This document shows, in pieces, positions 5,374-13,088 of a stretch of DNA of 16,073 nucleotides. This stretch comes from JBIOYL01 sp044870185 (GTDB lineage: Bacteria; Actinomycetota; CALGFH01), in the NCBI GenBank assembly GCA_044870185.1, contig JBIOYL010000255.1:1-16073 (forward strand). The letters run 5' to 3'. Below the pieces are notes generated by a model. The model was not told the DNA's origin, did no database searches, and saw only the letters and a list, made by a program, of their open reading frames with translations. Each line of letters opens with the position of its first letter. Positions within the stretch are counted from its first letter, which is position 1. The position numbers and the translations under genes are program-made.

Positions 5374-6465
5374 GTGCGCCCGCCTCGCCCCGCCGGCCAG
5401 CGCTCGACGAGCCCGGCCGCCGCCGCGCCACCCGGCCCGCTGGCCTGGGCCGAGGCGCAGCCGCGCGGCCGGCGGATCGTCTACCGCGGGCGGCTGGCCG
5501 GCCAGCCACGGCTGCGCCTGCACTTCGGCTTCGACGGCTGGCAGCAGCCGATCCGCGAGGTCGCCTTCGAGACCGACCAGGCCGGGCGCGCCGTGGCGGA
5601 GCTGCCCGCCCCCGACGGCCGCCTGGTGGTCGACTGTGTCGTCAAGACCGGCAGCGACTGCGACAACAACGACGGCGCCGACTACCGCCTCTGGCTGGAC
5701 TGGGAACCGATCGACTGTCACCTGCACGCAAGCGACCCGGGCTCGGGCCGGCTCGGCTTTGCCGCCCTGCGGACCGCGCTGGCCTCTGCCGGCATCACCA
5801 GCGGGCTCATCTCCTGGCAGGCCAACGAGACCGTCGACCGGCTGCTCGTGGGTTGCCCGTGGCTGCGCCAGCTCGTCTGGGTGGTGCCCGGACGCACGCC
5901 GGTCGCCGAGGTGCGCCGACGGCTCGCGGCCGGGCACCTGGGGCTGAAGCTGCACCCCGCGTTCGACCGCTACCGCGCCGACGACCGTCGCCTGGACCCG
6001 TACCTGCGGGTGGCGGAGACGGCTCGGGTGCCCGTGGCCATCCACAGCGGGCCCGGCAACGCCGACCCGGACCGCATCCGGCGCCTGGCCGACCGGTTCC
6101 CCTCGGTGCCGGTCCTGCTGTACCACACCTATCTGGGGTTGCCCCCGGGCCGGCGGCGGGCGGCCCGCCACGCGCAGCACCAGCCCAACCTCTACCTGGA
6201 GACCTCCTGGTGCGGCTCGGACGAGGTGCTCCGCCTGGTCGACGCGGTCGGCCCCGACCGGGTGCTGTTCGGCTCGGACGCCGCCGTCGACGGGCCGCGG
6301 CACTTCGTGCAGCAGCCGCCCAACCTGGAGGGCCGCCAGACCTACAACGACGCCCTGCTGGCGCTGGTCGGCCGGCTCGACCCGGCGTCCGCACGCAAGC
6401 TGCTGCGCGACAACACGCGCCGGCTGTTCGGCTTCGACCCGGCAGCCGCGGTGCCGCCGCCGTAG
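5374..6465 (+). CDS. Fusion of starch-binding-like (CBM25/53-like) domain and amidohydrolase_2 enzyme
   Basis: The protein has 363 residues in two domains. Residues about 36-110 resemble a CBM25/CBM53 beta-sandwich: LRLHFGFDGW, an alternating middle strand, and CDNNDGADYRLWL, which mirrors the W-DNN-G-Y signature of those starch-binding modules. Residues about 113-360 are a TIM-barrel amidohydrolase of the COG2159 type (hydrolases and decarboxylases): metal motif DCHLH (His116, His118), GLKLHP (His194), VAIHSG (His224), LLYHTY (His251), VLFGSDA (Asp302), and the family C-terminus NTRRLFGF. A divalent metal site is therefore plausible. No signal peptide is seen, so it acts in the cytoplasm. 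Start GTG 5374 is the only start in frame ahead of both domains; its ribosome site is weak, consistent with coupling to paralog B, 7 bp upstream. The substrate is unknown. The domain pairing is unusual. Confidence 0.82.
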   Translation: MRPPRPAGQRSTSPAAAAPPGPLAWAEAQPRGRRIVYRGRLAGQPRLRLHFGFDGWQQPIREVAFETDQAGRAVAELPAPDGRLVVDCVVKTGSDCDNNDGADYRLWLDWEPIDCHLHASDPGSGRLGFAALRTALASAGITSGLISWQANETVDRLLVGCPWLRQLVWVVPGRTPVAEVRRRLAAGHLGLKLHPAFDRYRADDRRLDPYLRVAETARVPVAIHSGPGNADPDRIRRLADRFPSVPVLLYHTYLGLPPGRRRAARHAQHQPNLYLETSWCGSDEVLRLVDAVGPDRVLFGSDAAVDGPRHFVQQPPNLEGRQTYNDALLALVGRLDPASARKLLRDNTRRLFGFDPAAAVPPP

Positions 6466-6495
6466 CCGCCGCGCGGCCCGGCCGGTCCTGCCCGG

Positions 6496-7797
6496 TCAGC
6501 GCTCGTCGAGGATCCGCGGGAGCTTGCCGACCGAGCGCGCGAGGGTGTTGGGCTCGACCACGTCGACCGTGACGTTGACGCCGATGACGTGCTTGATGTG
6601 GCCGCGCAGCTCGGCGGCCAGCCGGGCCCGTTCGTCGGCGCTCGCCTGCAGGTCCCTGGCCTCGACCCGGACGGTCATCTCGTCCATCCGCCGGGGCCGG
6701 GTCAGCACGCACTGGTAGTGGGGGGACAGGCCGCCCATGCGCAGGATCAGCTCCTCGATCTGGGTGGGGAACAGGTTGACCCCACGCAGGATGATCATGT
6801 CGTCGGTGCGGCCGGTGATCTTCTCCATCCGGCGCATGCTCCGTGCGGTGCCGGGCAGCAGCCGGGTGAGGTCGCGGGTGCGGTAGCGGACGACCGGCAG
6901 CGCCTGCTTGGTCAGCGAGGTGAACACGAGCTCGCCGCGCTCGCCGTCGGGCAGCACCGCGCCGCTGTCGGGGTCGATGACCTCCGGGTAGAAGTGGTCC
7001 TCCCAGACGTGCAGGCCGTCCTTGGTCTCCACGCACTCGTTGGCCACGCCCGGGCCCATCACCTCCGACAGGCCGTAGATGTCCACCGCGTGCATGTCCA
7101 GACGCTGCTCGATCTCCCGGCGCATGTCCTCGGTCCACGGCTCGGCGCCGAAGATCCCCACCTTCAGCGAGCAGGCACGCAGGTCGAGGCCTTGGCGTCC
7201 CATCTCGTCGATCAGCGCGAGCATGTACGAGGGGGTCACCATGATGATGTCGGGCCGGAAGTCGGCGATCAGCTGGACCTGGCGCTCGGTCATGCCGCCG
7301 GACACCGGTACGACGGTGCAGCCCAGCCGCTCGGCACCGTAGTGCGCGCCCAGCCCGCCGGTGAACAGGCCGTAGCCGTAGGCGACGTGGACGATGTCGC
7401 CCGGGCGGCCGCCGGACGCGCGGATCGACCGGGCCACCAGGTCCGCCCAGATGTCGATGTCGCCGCGGGTGTAGCCGACCACGATGGGCTTGCCGGTGGT
7501 GCCGCTGGACCCGTGGATGCGCACCACCTGCTCGCGTGGCACCGCGAACAGACCGAACGGGTAGTTGTCGCGGAAGTCCTGCTTGGTAGTGAATGGGTAC
7601 TTCGCGAGGTCCGACAGGTCGCCGCAGTCGTCCGGGTGGATGCCTGCCTCGTCGAACCGCCGCCGGTAGAACGGGACGTTGTCGTAGGCGTGCCGCAGCG
7701 TCCAACGCAGCCGCTGCAGCTGCAGCGCCGAGAGCTCGTCGCGCGACGCCGTCTCGATCGGCTCCAGGTCGCCAGGTGCCGGGCGCAGATCCAGCAT
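6496..7797 (-). CDS. paaK: Phenylacetate-CoA ligase
   Basis: The enzyme has 433 residues, close to the usual length of about 435. It is an ANL-superfamily enzyme that activates phenylacetate to phenylacetyl-CoA with ATP, the entry step of the phenylacetate pathway. Motifs are the ATP loop SSGTTGKP, the adenylate motif YGLSEVMGPG, RTRDLTRL, the hinge/C-domain start GRTDDMIILRGVNLFP, and the C-terminal lysine region SVGKLPR. The opening (RLRWTLRHAYDNVPFYRRRFDEAG) is diagnostic of PaaK. ATG 7797 is chosen because a GAAGGGAG ribosome site lies just ahead; the ATG at 7830 would add 11 uncharacteristic residues. It is monocistronic here, converging on the amidohydrolase gene with a 30-bp gap. No ring-oxygenase (paaA-E) genes are in view, so it may activate another aryl acid or serve a distant pathway. 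Confidence 0.93.
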   Translation of the reverse strand: MLDLRPAPGDLEPIETASRDELSALQLQRLRWTLRHAYDNVPFYRRRFDEAGIHPDDCGDLSDLAKYPFTTKQDFRDNYPFGLFAVPREQVVRIHGSSGTTGKPIVVGYTRGDIDIWADLVARSIRASGGRPGDIVHVAYGYGLFTGGLGAHYGAERLGCTVVPVSGGMTERQVQLIADFRPDIIMVTPSYMLALIDEMGRQGLDLRACSLKVGIFGAEPWTEDMRREIEQRLDMHAVDIYGLSEVMGPGVANECVETKDGLHVWEDHFYPEVIDPDSGAVLPDGERGELVFTSLTKQALPVVRYRTRDLTRLLPGTARSMRRMEKITGRTDDMIILRGVNLFPTQIEELILRMGGLSPHYQCVLTRPRRMDEMTVRVEARDLQASADERARLAAELRGHIKHVIGVNVTVDVVEPNTLARSVGKLPRILDER

Positions 7798-7991
7798 GTC
7801 CGTCTCCCTTCTCGAAGCTGCATGGCACACAGTAACCCACCGCCGGCAGGGCGGAGCCGACCGGCGGTCGCCGGGGCGCCGGCCACGCGCTCGCCGACCT
7901 GTCGGCAGGCCGCGCCGATGTGGTTAACTCGGGCCGCCCGGCCGGGGCACGCCACCGGCCGGCGCGGCGATCGCGAGCCCGAGGAGTCGCC

Positions 7992-8489
7992 ATGGCAGAC
8001 GACCAGCCTGGTCCGCCGGGAGGCGGCAGCCAAGACGAACGTCCCGGCGAACGACCCACCGAGCCGCTCGGCGGCCCCCCACAGCCGCCCCAGCCCCCAC
8101 CCTCCCACGCCCAGCCGGGAGGCGACCAGCCGTCCCCGCCGGCCTACGGGCCGCCCCAGCCCACCGCCCAGCCGTACGGGTACGGGCAGCCAGGCTACGG
8201 GTATCCGCCGGCACCGCAGACCGAGGGGCTGGCCACCGCGGCGCTGGTGACCGCCATCGTGGGCTTCTTCGTCTGCCTGCCGGTCGGCGCGATCGTGGCC
8301 CTGGTGCTGGCCCACAACGCCGAGCAGCGCATCGAGGCCGCCGCTGGGCGCCTGTCCGGCCGGGAGCAGGCCAGAGCAGCCCGCATCATCGCGATCATCG
8401 AGCTCGTCCTGTTCGCCATCTTCGTGCTGGCCGGCGTGATCGTGGGGGTGATCGCGTTCAGCCAGCGGAACGTGGCGGTGGGAGGCTGA
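7992..8489 (+). CDS. Proline-rich DUF4190-like two-helix membrane protein
   Basis: The protein has 165 residues. The first 75 or so are disordered and rich in Pro, Gly, Gln and Tyr (PYGYGQPGYGYPP). The DUF4190-like segment follows: TEGLATAALVTAIVGFFVC, with the first membrane helix at about 81-107 (VGAIVALVLAHNAEQRI after its turn), a charged loop with LSGREQARAARI, and a second helix at about 131-156. This layout is common among actinobacterial membrane proteins of unknown role, and the tail is expected to be cytoplasmic. ATG 7992 has GAGGAG at 7981-7986. It lies 19 bp ahead of an M20 dipeptidase with which it is probably cotranscribed, but no functional link is obvious. The 194-bp divergent spacer from paaK (7798-7991) holds both promoters; I see only a weak TACTGT box for paaK (7829-7834, minus strand). 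Confidence 0.78.
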   Translation: MADDQPGPPGGGSQDERPGERPTEPLGGPPQPPQPPPSHAQPGGDQPSPPAYGPPQPTAQPYGYGQPGYGYPPAPQTEGLATAALVTAIVGFFVCLPVGAIVALVLAHNAEQRIEAAAGRLSGREQARAARIIAIIELVLFAIFVLAGVIVGVIAFSQRNVAVGG

Positions 8490-8508
8490 CCAACGAAGGG
8501 AGCCAACC

Positions 8509-9864
8509 ATGGCGGAAGCGGCGGTCCTGCGCGCCAGGGTCGCGGACGTGATGCCCGACGTGCTGGCCGACCTGGAGCGGCTCGTGGCGATCCCGTCGGT
8601 GGCGTTTCCCGGCTTCCCGAGCGAGCCGGTCCACCGGATGGCCGCGGCCACGGTGGAGCTGCTGCGCCGCTCGGGTGCTGAGGGCGCCAGGCTGCTGGAG
8701 GTCCCGGGCGGCTACCCGGCCGTCTACGCGGACCTGCCCGGGCCCGAGGGTACGCCCACGGTGCTGCTGTATGCGCACTACGACGTGCAGCCTGCGCCCA
8801 CGGAGCAGGGCTGGGACACCGACCCCTGGACGGCCACCCGCGCCGACGACGGGCGCATCTACGGGCGCGGGGCGGCCGACGACAAGAGCGGCATCGCGAT
8901 CCACGCGGGCACCTTGCGCGTCTTCGACGGCCGGCCGCCGGTCGGGGTCCGGCTGCTGATCGAGGGCGAGGAGGAGACGATCAGCCATCTCGAGGCGTTC
9001 GTGGCGGCCAATCCCGACCTGGTCGGCTGCGATGCGTTCGTGATCGCCGACATGGGCAACCCGGCGGTCGGCGAGCCGGCGCTCACCACCGCCCTGCGGG
9101 GCAACGTGTTGTGCACCGTCACGGTGCGCACGCTGGCCGCCCCGGTGCACTCCGGCCTGTTCGGCGGGGCCGCCCCGGACGCGCTGGCCGCGCTGCTCCG
9201 GATCCTGGCCAGCCTGCACGACGACCAGGGCAGCACGGCCGTGCCCGGCGTGGCCGGCTACGACTGGACCGGCGGGGACGTCGACGAGCAGACCTACCGG
9301 CAGCGCGCGGGGGTGCTGGACGGCGTCGACCTGGTCGGGGAGGGGTCGCTGGCGTCGCGGCTGTGGTCCAAGCCCTCGGCCACCGTGATCGGCCTGGACG
9401 CCCCCACGGTCGCCGAGGCCGCCAACGTCTTGATCCCCAAGGCCACGGCCAAGATCTCGATGCGGGTGGCGCCCGGCGCGGACGCCGACCGCGAGCTGGA
9501 GCTGCTGCTGCAGCACCTGCGCACGGCGGCGCCGTGGCACGTCCAGGTCGAGGTGGCCAAGGTCAAGGCCGGCCAGCCCTTCCAGGTCGACCTGCGCGGC
9601 CGCGCCGTGCAGGCCGCCCGCAGGGCACTGGAGGCGGCCTTCGGCAGGCCGGCCGGGACGATCGGCTCGGGTGGCTCGATCCCGCTGGTCCACGCGCTCA
9701 CGCAGGCGTCGCCCGGCGCCGACGTCATCTTGTGGGGGGCCGAGGACCTCGCCCAGGCCCGCATCCACGGGCCCAACGAGAGCGTGGACCCGGGCGAGCT
9801 CGAGCGCTGCATCCTGGCCCAGGCCGAGCTGCTCCAGGACCTGGCCGACGAGCACCGCAGCTGA
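8509..9864 (+). CDS. M20-family dipeptidase/carboxypeptidase-like metallohydrolase
   Basis: This 451-residue protein is a full-length member of the M20 dizinc peptidases of the cytosolic non-specific dipeptidase type. All active-site blocks are visible: LLYAHYDVQP (His90, Asp92), GRGAADDKSGI (bridging Asp124), EGEEE (catalytic Glu155 and metal Glu156), VIADMGN (metal Asp181), the dimerisation-domain His in PVHSGLFGG, and the C-terminal IHGPNESVD (metal His). It should remove amino acids from dipeptides or related amides in the cytoplasm. ATG 8509 is set by AAGGGAG at 8496-8502. It follows the DUF4190-like gene by 19 bp and is the last gene of that unit. After it lie about 300 bp containing GC-rich hairpins. 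Exact specificity is not predictable from sequence; beta-Ala-His dipeptidases and plain dipeptidases share these motifs. Confidence 0.92.
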   Translation: MAEAAVLRARVADVMPDVLADLERLVAIPSVAFPGFPSEPVHRMAAATVELLRRSGAEGARLLEVPGGYPAVYADLPGPEGTPTVLLYAHYDVQPAPTEQGWDTDPWTATRADDGRIYGRGAADDKSGIAIHAGTLRVFDGRPPVGVRLLIEGEEETISHLEAFVAANPDLVGCDAFVIADMGNPAVGEPALTTALRGNVLCTVTVRTLAAPVHSGLFGGAAPDALAALLRILASLHDDQGSTAVPGVAGYDWTGGDVDEQTYRQRAGVLDGVDLVGEGSLASRLWSKPSATVIGLDAPTVAEAANVLIPKATAKISMRVAPGADADRELELLLQHLRTAAPWHVQVEVAKVKAGQPFQVDLRGRAVQAARRALEAAFGRPAGTIGSGGSIPLVHALTQASPGADVILWGAEDLAQARIHGPNESVDPGELERCILAQAELLQDLADEHRS

Positions 9865-9910
9865 GCCACCGCGCAGCACCGACACTCCGCTCGCCGCCCG
9901 GCTGCAGGGT

Positions 9911-9952
9911 GCCGCCCGCCCGGGCGGCCGGTCGTTCCCCCCCGGCGACCGG
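9911..9952 (+). terminator. Overlapping GC hairpins after the dipeptidase gene
   Basis: Two inverted repeats sit 47-88 bases past the stop. One is GCCGCCC/GGGCGGC (9911-9917 with 9922-9928, 4-base loop). The other is GCCGGTCG/CGACCGGC (9927-9934 with 9946-9953, loop rich in C). They overlap by 2 bases and could be alternative structures. No T-run is present. The rest of the 9865-10163 spacer is GC-rich and shows nothing else except the palindrome and -10 box listed separately. Confidence 0.45.
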
Positions 9953-10114
9953 CGGCCCGGGCGGCCAGGACCGGGCGGTGACCCCCCCGCCGCCCGGCGC
10001 CCCCCAGGACCGAGCGCGGCCGTGGCACGAAGTAAGCGCACGGCGCCCGGTCCGACACGCAAGCGGCCGTCCTGGCTCCCGCTCGACGCTACCGGGCGGT
10101 GCCGTGGCTGTCGT

Positions 10115-10130
10115 GAGTAGCCGGCTACTC
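10115..10130 (+). promoter_or_regulatory. Perfect 16-bp palindrome, candidate operator of the LuxR-type gene
   Basis: GAGTAGCCGGCTACTC is a perfect dyad. It ends 20 bases before the TAGCAT -10 box, so it overlaps or abuts the -35 position. A dimeric regulator bound here would block or recruit RNA polymerase. LuxR-type HTH dimers bind dyads of about this size, so autoregulation is possible but unproven. Confidence 0.55.
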
Positions 10131-10150
10131 TACGGCCGGGCCGGGCGGTA

Positions 10151-10156
10151 TAGCAT
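10151..10156 (+). promoter_or_regulatory. Candidate -10 box TAGCAT of a leaderless transcript
   Basis: TAGCAT ends 7 bases before GTG 10164, so transcription would start at or next to the start codon. There is no Shine-Dalgarno in the gap. This spacing is typical of leaderless actinobacterial genes and supports GTG 10164 as the start. Confidence 0.55.
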
Positions 10157-10163
10157 CGCCCGC

Positions 10164-12857
10164 GTGGATGTCTCGTGGCCGCTGGTGGGACGCCGAGCCG
10201 AGCTCGAGGCGCTGGCTGCCGCCCTTGGGCACGGCCCCGTCGAGGGCGGCCGCGCCGGGGGCGGCGGCACCGGGGACGGCCCCGTCGAGGGCGGCCGCGC
10301 CGGGGGCGTCGTGCTCGCCGGTGCCGCCGGGGTCGGCAAGACGAGGCTGGCCGACGAAGCCCTGGCCCGGGCGCAGGCGGCCGGGCGGGACGTCGAGTGG
10401 GTGGCCGCGACCCGGGCGGCCGCCTCGATCCCGTTCGGCGCCGTGTCGCAGCTGCTGCCCCCGGCCGAGCGCCTGGGCGACGACCGGCTCGACACGCTCC
10501 GCCGGGCCGCCGCCCTGCTCGCCGAGCGGGCCCGCAGGCAGCCCCTGGTCTTGGGGGTCGACGACGCCCACCTGCTCGACGACGCCTCGGCTGCGCTCGT
10601 GCACCAGCTCGCCCTGCGGGGCCTGGCCGTGGTGCTCGCCACCGTGCGGACCGGCGAACCGTGCCCCGACGCGGTGGTCGCCCTGTGGAAGGACGGTCTG
10701 GCCGGCCGCATCGAGCTGTCGGCGTTGCCGCCGGAGGCGACCGCCGAGCTGCTCGACGGCGCCCTGGGCGGCCCGGTCGACGGGGTGACCAGGCAGCAGG
10801 TGCTGCGGGTGACCGAGGGGAACCCGCTGTACCTGCGCGAGCTGGTCTTGGGTGGGCTGGAGACCGGTGCGCTGCGACAGGTCGACGGGGTGTGGCGGTG
10901 GAAGGGCGGGCTGGGCGGCGCGACCCGGCTGGCCGAGCTGGTCGAGGCCCGCCTCGGCACCCTCGGCGAGGCGGCCAGGGCCGCCGTGGAGCTGGCCGCC
11001 TTTGGCGAGCCCTTGCCGGTCGGCGTGCTCGAGCGGCTGGTCGACGCCGACGCGGTCGTGGCGGCCGAGCAGGGCGGCCTGCTCATGCTGGAACGGTCCG
11101 GCCGCCGCGCGCTCGCCCGCCTCGCCCACCCGCTGTATGGGGAGGTGCTGCGGGCCACGCTGCCGCTCGGCCGCGCCCGGGCGGTCGCCGAGCGGCTGGC
11201 GGCCGCCTTCGGTACCGGCCCCCTGCGCCGGCGGGACGACCTCCTGCGGGTCGGGGCCTGGCAGCTGGAAGCCGGCGCGGCCAGCAACCCGGCGCTGCTC
11301 CTGGAGGCCGCCGGGCTGGCGGCCGCCCGCTTCGACCACGAGCTGACCGAGCGGCTGGCCCGCGCCGCCGTCGACGCGGGCGGCGGCCCGACCGCCGTCC
11401 GGCTCCTGGCCGAGACCCTCGAATGGCAGGGCCGGCACGCCGAGGCGGTGGCGGTCATGGACAGCGAGCCGCCCGCCCAGGCAAGCGGTGCCGAGCGGGC
11501 CCGCTGGGCAAGCATCCGGGCCGGGAACCTGTACTGGGGCCTGGAGCGGACCGCGGAGGCCGAGCAGGTCCTGCAGCAGGCCGCGCTGGCCGAGGAGGGC
11601 GGCGACGAGGCGGTCGCCATGCTGGCCTGGATCCTGCTGTTCGACGGGCGGGTGCGGGAGGCCGTGGCGGTCGCCGGCCGGGTCCTGGACCGACCCGGGG
11701 CGTCCGCCCAGGCGCTCGTGTGGGCCGCGACCGCGGCGGTGCCCGCGCTCGGCGCGCTCGGCCGGCTCGGCGAGGCACTGGCCGTGGCCGACCAGGGCCT
11801 GGGCGTGGTCCGTGCCCACCCCGAGGAGCTGCCGTGGGGAGAGACCCAGCTTGGCCTGGCCCGCTGCCAGCTCCTGCTCGGCGCCGGGCGGCTCGCCGAG
11901 GCCAGGGCGATCGCCGAAGGCGGCTACCAGGCTGCGGTCGCCGACCGCTCACCCGAGCGGACCGGGGGCTGGGCCGGCTTCCGCGGGCTGGTCGCCAAGG
12001 CGCAGGGGCAGGTCGCCACCGCCGAGGCGTCGTTCCGGGAGGCGGTCGCGCTCCTCGACGAGCAGGACCCCTACCGCTTCATGCGCTGCTGCCTGGCCGA
12101 GCTGGCCAGCGTGGCCGCCCTGGCCGGCGGCCAGCAGGCGGCGGCGGCCTGGCTGGCGCGGGCCGACGCCCGCGGCGGCGAGGCCAACCGCTTCTTCGAC
12201 GCCTGGGTCGAGCTGGACCGGGCCTGGGTGGCGGCCGGGGCAGGCGAGCTGACCCGGGCCGTCCGGCTGGCCGAGCGGGCGGCCGAGCTGGCCAGCGCCT
12301 CCGGGCAGTTCACGTTCGAGGCGGCCGCCTTGCACGACATGGCCCGGCTGGGCGCCGCTGCCAGGGTCCGGGGGCGTTTGGAGGAGCTGGCCGGTCTGCT
12401 CGAGGGGCGGCTGGTCCGGGTGCTGGCCACCTCCGCGGCCGCCCTGGCGGTCCAGGACGGAGCCGCCCTGGACCACGTCGCGGCCGCCTTCGAGGACCTC
12501 GGCGCCCTGCTGCTGGCCGCCGAGGCGGCGGCCGCCGCCGGTCGCGCCCACCGCGCCGCCGGCCGCACCGCCAGGGCCAACGCCGCCCGGGAGCGGGCCG
12601 CCGCGCTGGCCGCCGCCTGCCAGGACGCCCGCACCCCCGGCCTCGGCCCGGACGTGTTCGCCTCGGCCCTGGCCCCCCGTGAGCGGGAGGTGGCCATGCT
12701 GGCCGCCGCCCAGGCCTCCAGCCGGGAGATCGCCGCCCGGCTCGACCTGTCGGTCCGCACGGTCGACAACTACCTCGGCCGGGCCTACGCCAAGCTCGGC
12801 GTCGCCAACCGGGCCGAGCTGGCCGCCCTGCTCCGGCCCAGGACCCCACGGCGATGA
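10164..12857 (+). CDS. Large ATP-binding LuxR-family (LAL/MalT-like) transcriptional regulator
   Basis: The protein has 897 residues. The N-terminal AAA/STAND ATPase carries Walker A GAAGVGKT (53-60) and Walker B PLVLGVDDAHLLDD (about 127-140), then the sensor-like GNPLYLRELV. The central region of about 500 residues is Ala/Leu-rich helical repeat of TPR type. The C-terminus (about 836-897) is a LuxR/GerE HTH: LAPREREVAMLA, SSREIAARLDLSVRTVDNYL, AKLGVANRAEL. It would act as an ATP-gated, ligand-sensing transcription activator in the cytoplasm. GTG 10164 starts the conserved WPLVGRRAELEAL block; the frame is open further upstream but has no coding sense there. Between this block and Walker A lies a duplicated GPVEGGRAGG linker. 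A palindrome and TAGCAT box precede it and a hairpin follows it. The target genes are unknown and no obvious effector operon is adjacent. Confidence 0.93.
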   Translation: MDVSWPLVGRRAELEALAAALGHGPVEGGRAGGGGTGDGPVEGGRAGGVVLAGAAGVGKTRLADEALARAQAAGRDVEWVAATRAAASIPFGAVSQLLPPAERLGDDRLDTLRRAAALLAERARRQPLVLGVDDAHLLDDASAALVHQLALRGLAVVLATVRTGEPCPDAVVALWKDGLAGRIELSALPPEATAELLDGALGGPVDGVTRQQVLRVTEGNPLYLRELVLGGLETGALRQVDGVWRWKGGLGGATRLAELVEARLGTLGEAARAAVELAAFGEPLPVGVLERLVDADAVVAAEQGGLLMLERSGRRALARLAHPLYGEVLRATLPLGRARAVAERLAAAFGTGPLRRRDDLLRVGAWQLEAGAASNPALLLEAAGLAAARFDHELTERLARAAVDAGGGPTAVRLLAETLEWQGRHAEAVAVMDSEPPAQASGAERARWASIRAGNLYWGLERTAEAEQVLQQAALAEEGGDEAVAMLAWILLFDGRVREAVAVAGRVLDRPGASAQALVWAATAAVPALGALGRLGEALAVADQGLGVVRAHPEELPWGETQLGLARCQLLLGAGRLAEARAIAEGGYQAAVADRSPERTGGWAGFRGLVAKAQGQVATAEASFREAVALLDEQDPYRFMRCCLAELASVAALAGGQQAAAAWLARADARGGEANRFFDAWVELDRAWVAAGAGELTRAVRLAERAAELASASGQFTFEAAALHDMARLGAAARVRGRLEELAGLLEGRLVRVLATSAAALAVQDGAALDHVAAAFEDLGALLLAAEAAAAAGRAHRAAGRTARANAARERAAALAAACQDARTPGLGPDVFASALAPREREVAMLAAAQASSREIAARLDLSVRTVDNYLGRAYAKLGVANRAELAALLRPRTPRR
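10231..10308 (+). repeat. 33-bp direct repeat inside the LuxR-type gene
   Basis: Bases 10231-10263 and 10276-10308 are identical over 33 bases, offset by 45 bp (15 codons), so the frame is kept. Each copy encodes GPVEGGRAGG in the linker directly before the Walker A strand. The perfect identity, including third positions, suggests a recent duplication. Confidence 0.9.
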
Positions 12858-12867
12858 GCGCCCCGGC

Positions 12868-12897
12868 CGGTCGGGCCTGCCGGCGCCGGCCCGACCG
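12868..12897 (+). terminator. Strong hairpin terminator of the LuxR-type gene
   Basis: CGGTCGGGCC (12868-12877) pairs perfectly with GGCCCGACCG (12888-12897) around a 10-base loop, starting 11 bases after the stop. There is no T-run, as is common in high-GC actinobacteria. Confidence 0.65.
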
Positions 12898-12930
12898 CCA
12901 GGCGAGGCGCGCACCGGATGGCTGGCGGTC

Positions 12931-12936
12931 TAGAAT
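12931..12936 (+). promoter_or_regulatory. Candidate -10 box TAGAAT upstream of ltrA remnant
   Basis: TAGAAT matches the TANNNT consensus in an otherwise GC-rich spacer (12858-13088). Transcription from about 12943 would produce a leader of about 145 bases to the old ltrA start at 13089, passing through the hairpin at 12994-13032. Confidence 0.45.
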
Positions 12937-12993
12937 CGTCCTGCTGGCCGCACGGCCCTGAACGTTGCCGTCGGGCGCGTCCACGGCACGAGC

Positions 12994-13032
12994 GCGAACG
13001 GCCCCCGTCGGCCCCCCGCGGGGGCCGTTCGC
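12994..13032 (+). terminator. 13-bp perfect hairpin: attenuator, terminator or end of a small RNA
   Basis: GCGAACGGCCCCC (12994-13006) pairs without mismatch with GGGGGCCGTTCGC (13020-13032), loop 13 bases. It lies about 50 bases past the likely transcription start near 12943 and about 56 bases before the ltrA start codon. No T-run follows. The position fits an attenuator or the 3' end of a short transcript. Confidence 0.55.
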
Positions 13033-13088
13033 ATGCGGCATGGGCAGGTCCATCATGGCGGCCGGAGCTCGGCGAGCTTGGAGGCGGC

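Noticed and set aside
5807..8059. 750-residue minus-strand frame across the amidohydrolase and paaK
   Set aside because: It overlaps two well-supported genes. Its translation is Pro/Arg/Ala repeats without domains, a typical high-GC artefact.
8458..10062. 534-residue minus-strand frame opposite the dipeptidase
   Set aside because: The plus strand encodes a complete M20 enzyme with every active-site motif. The minus translation is low-complexity.
9111..10163. Upstream extension of the LuxR-type frame
   Set aside because: The frame is open but overlaps the dipeptidase. The conserved domain begins right after GTG 10164, which has a fitting -10 box.
10125..11819. Long minus-strand frames opposite the LuxR-type regulator
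   Set aside because: They are shadows of the regulator, which has intact Walker and HTH motifs in a single frame.
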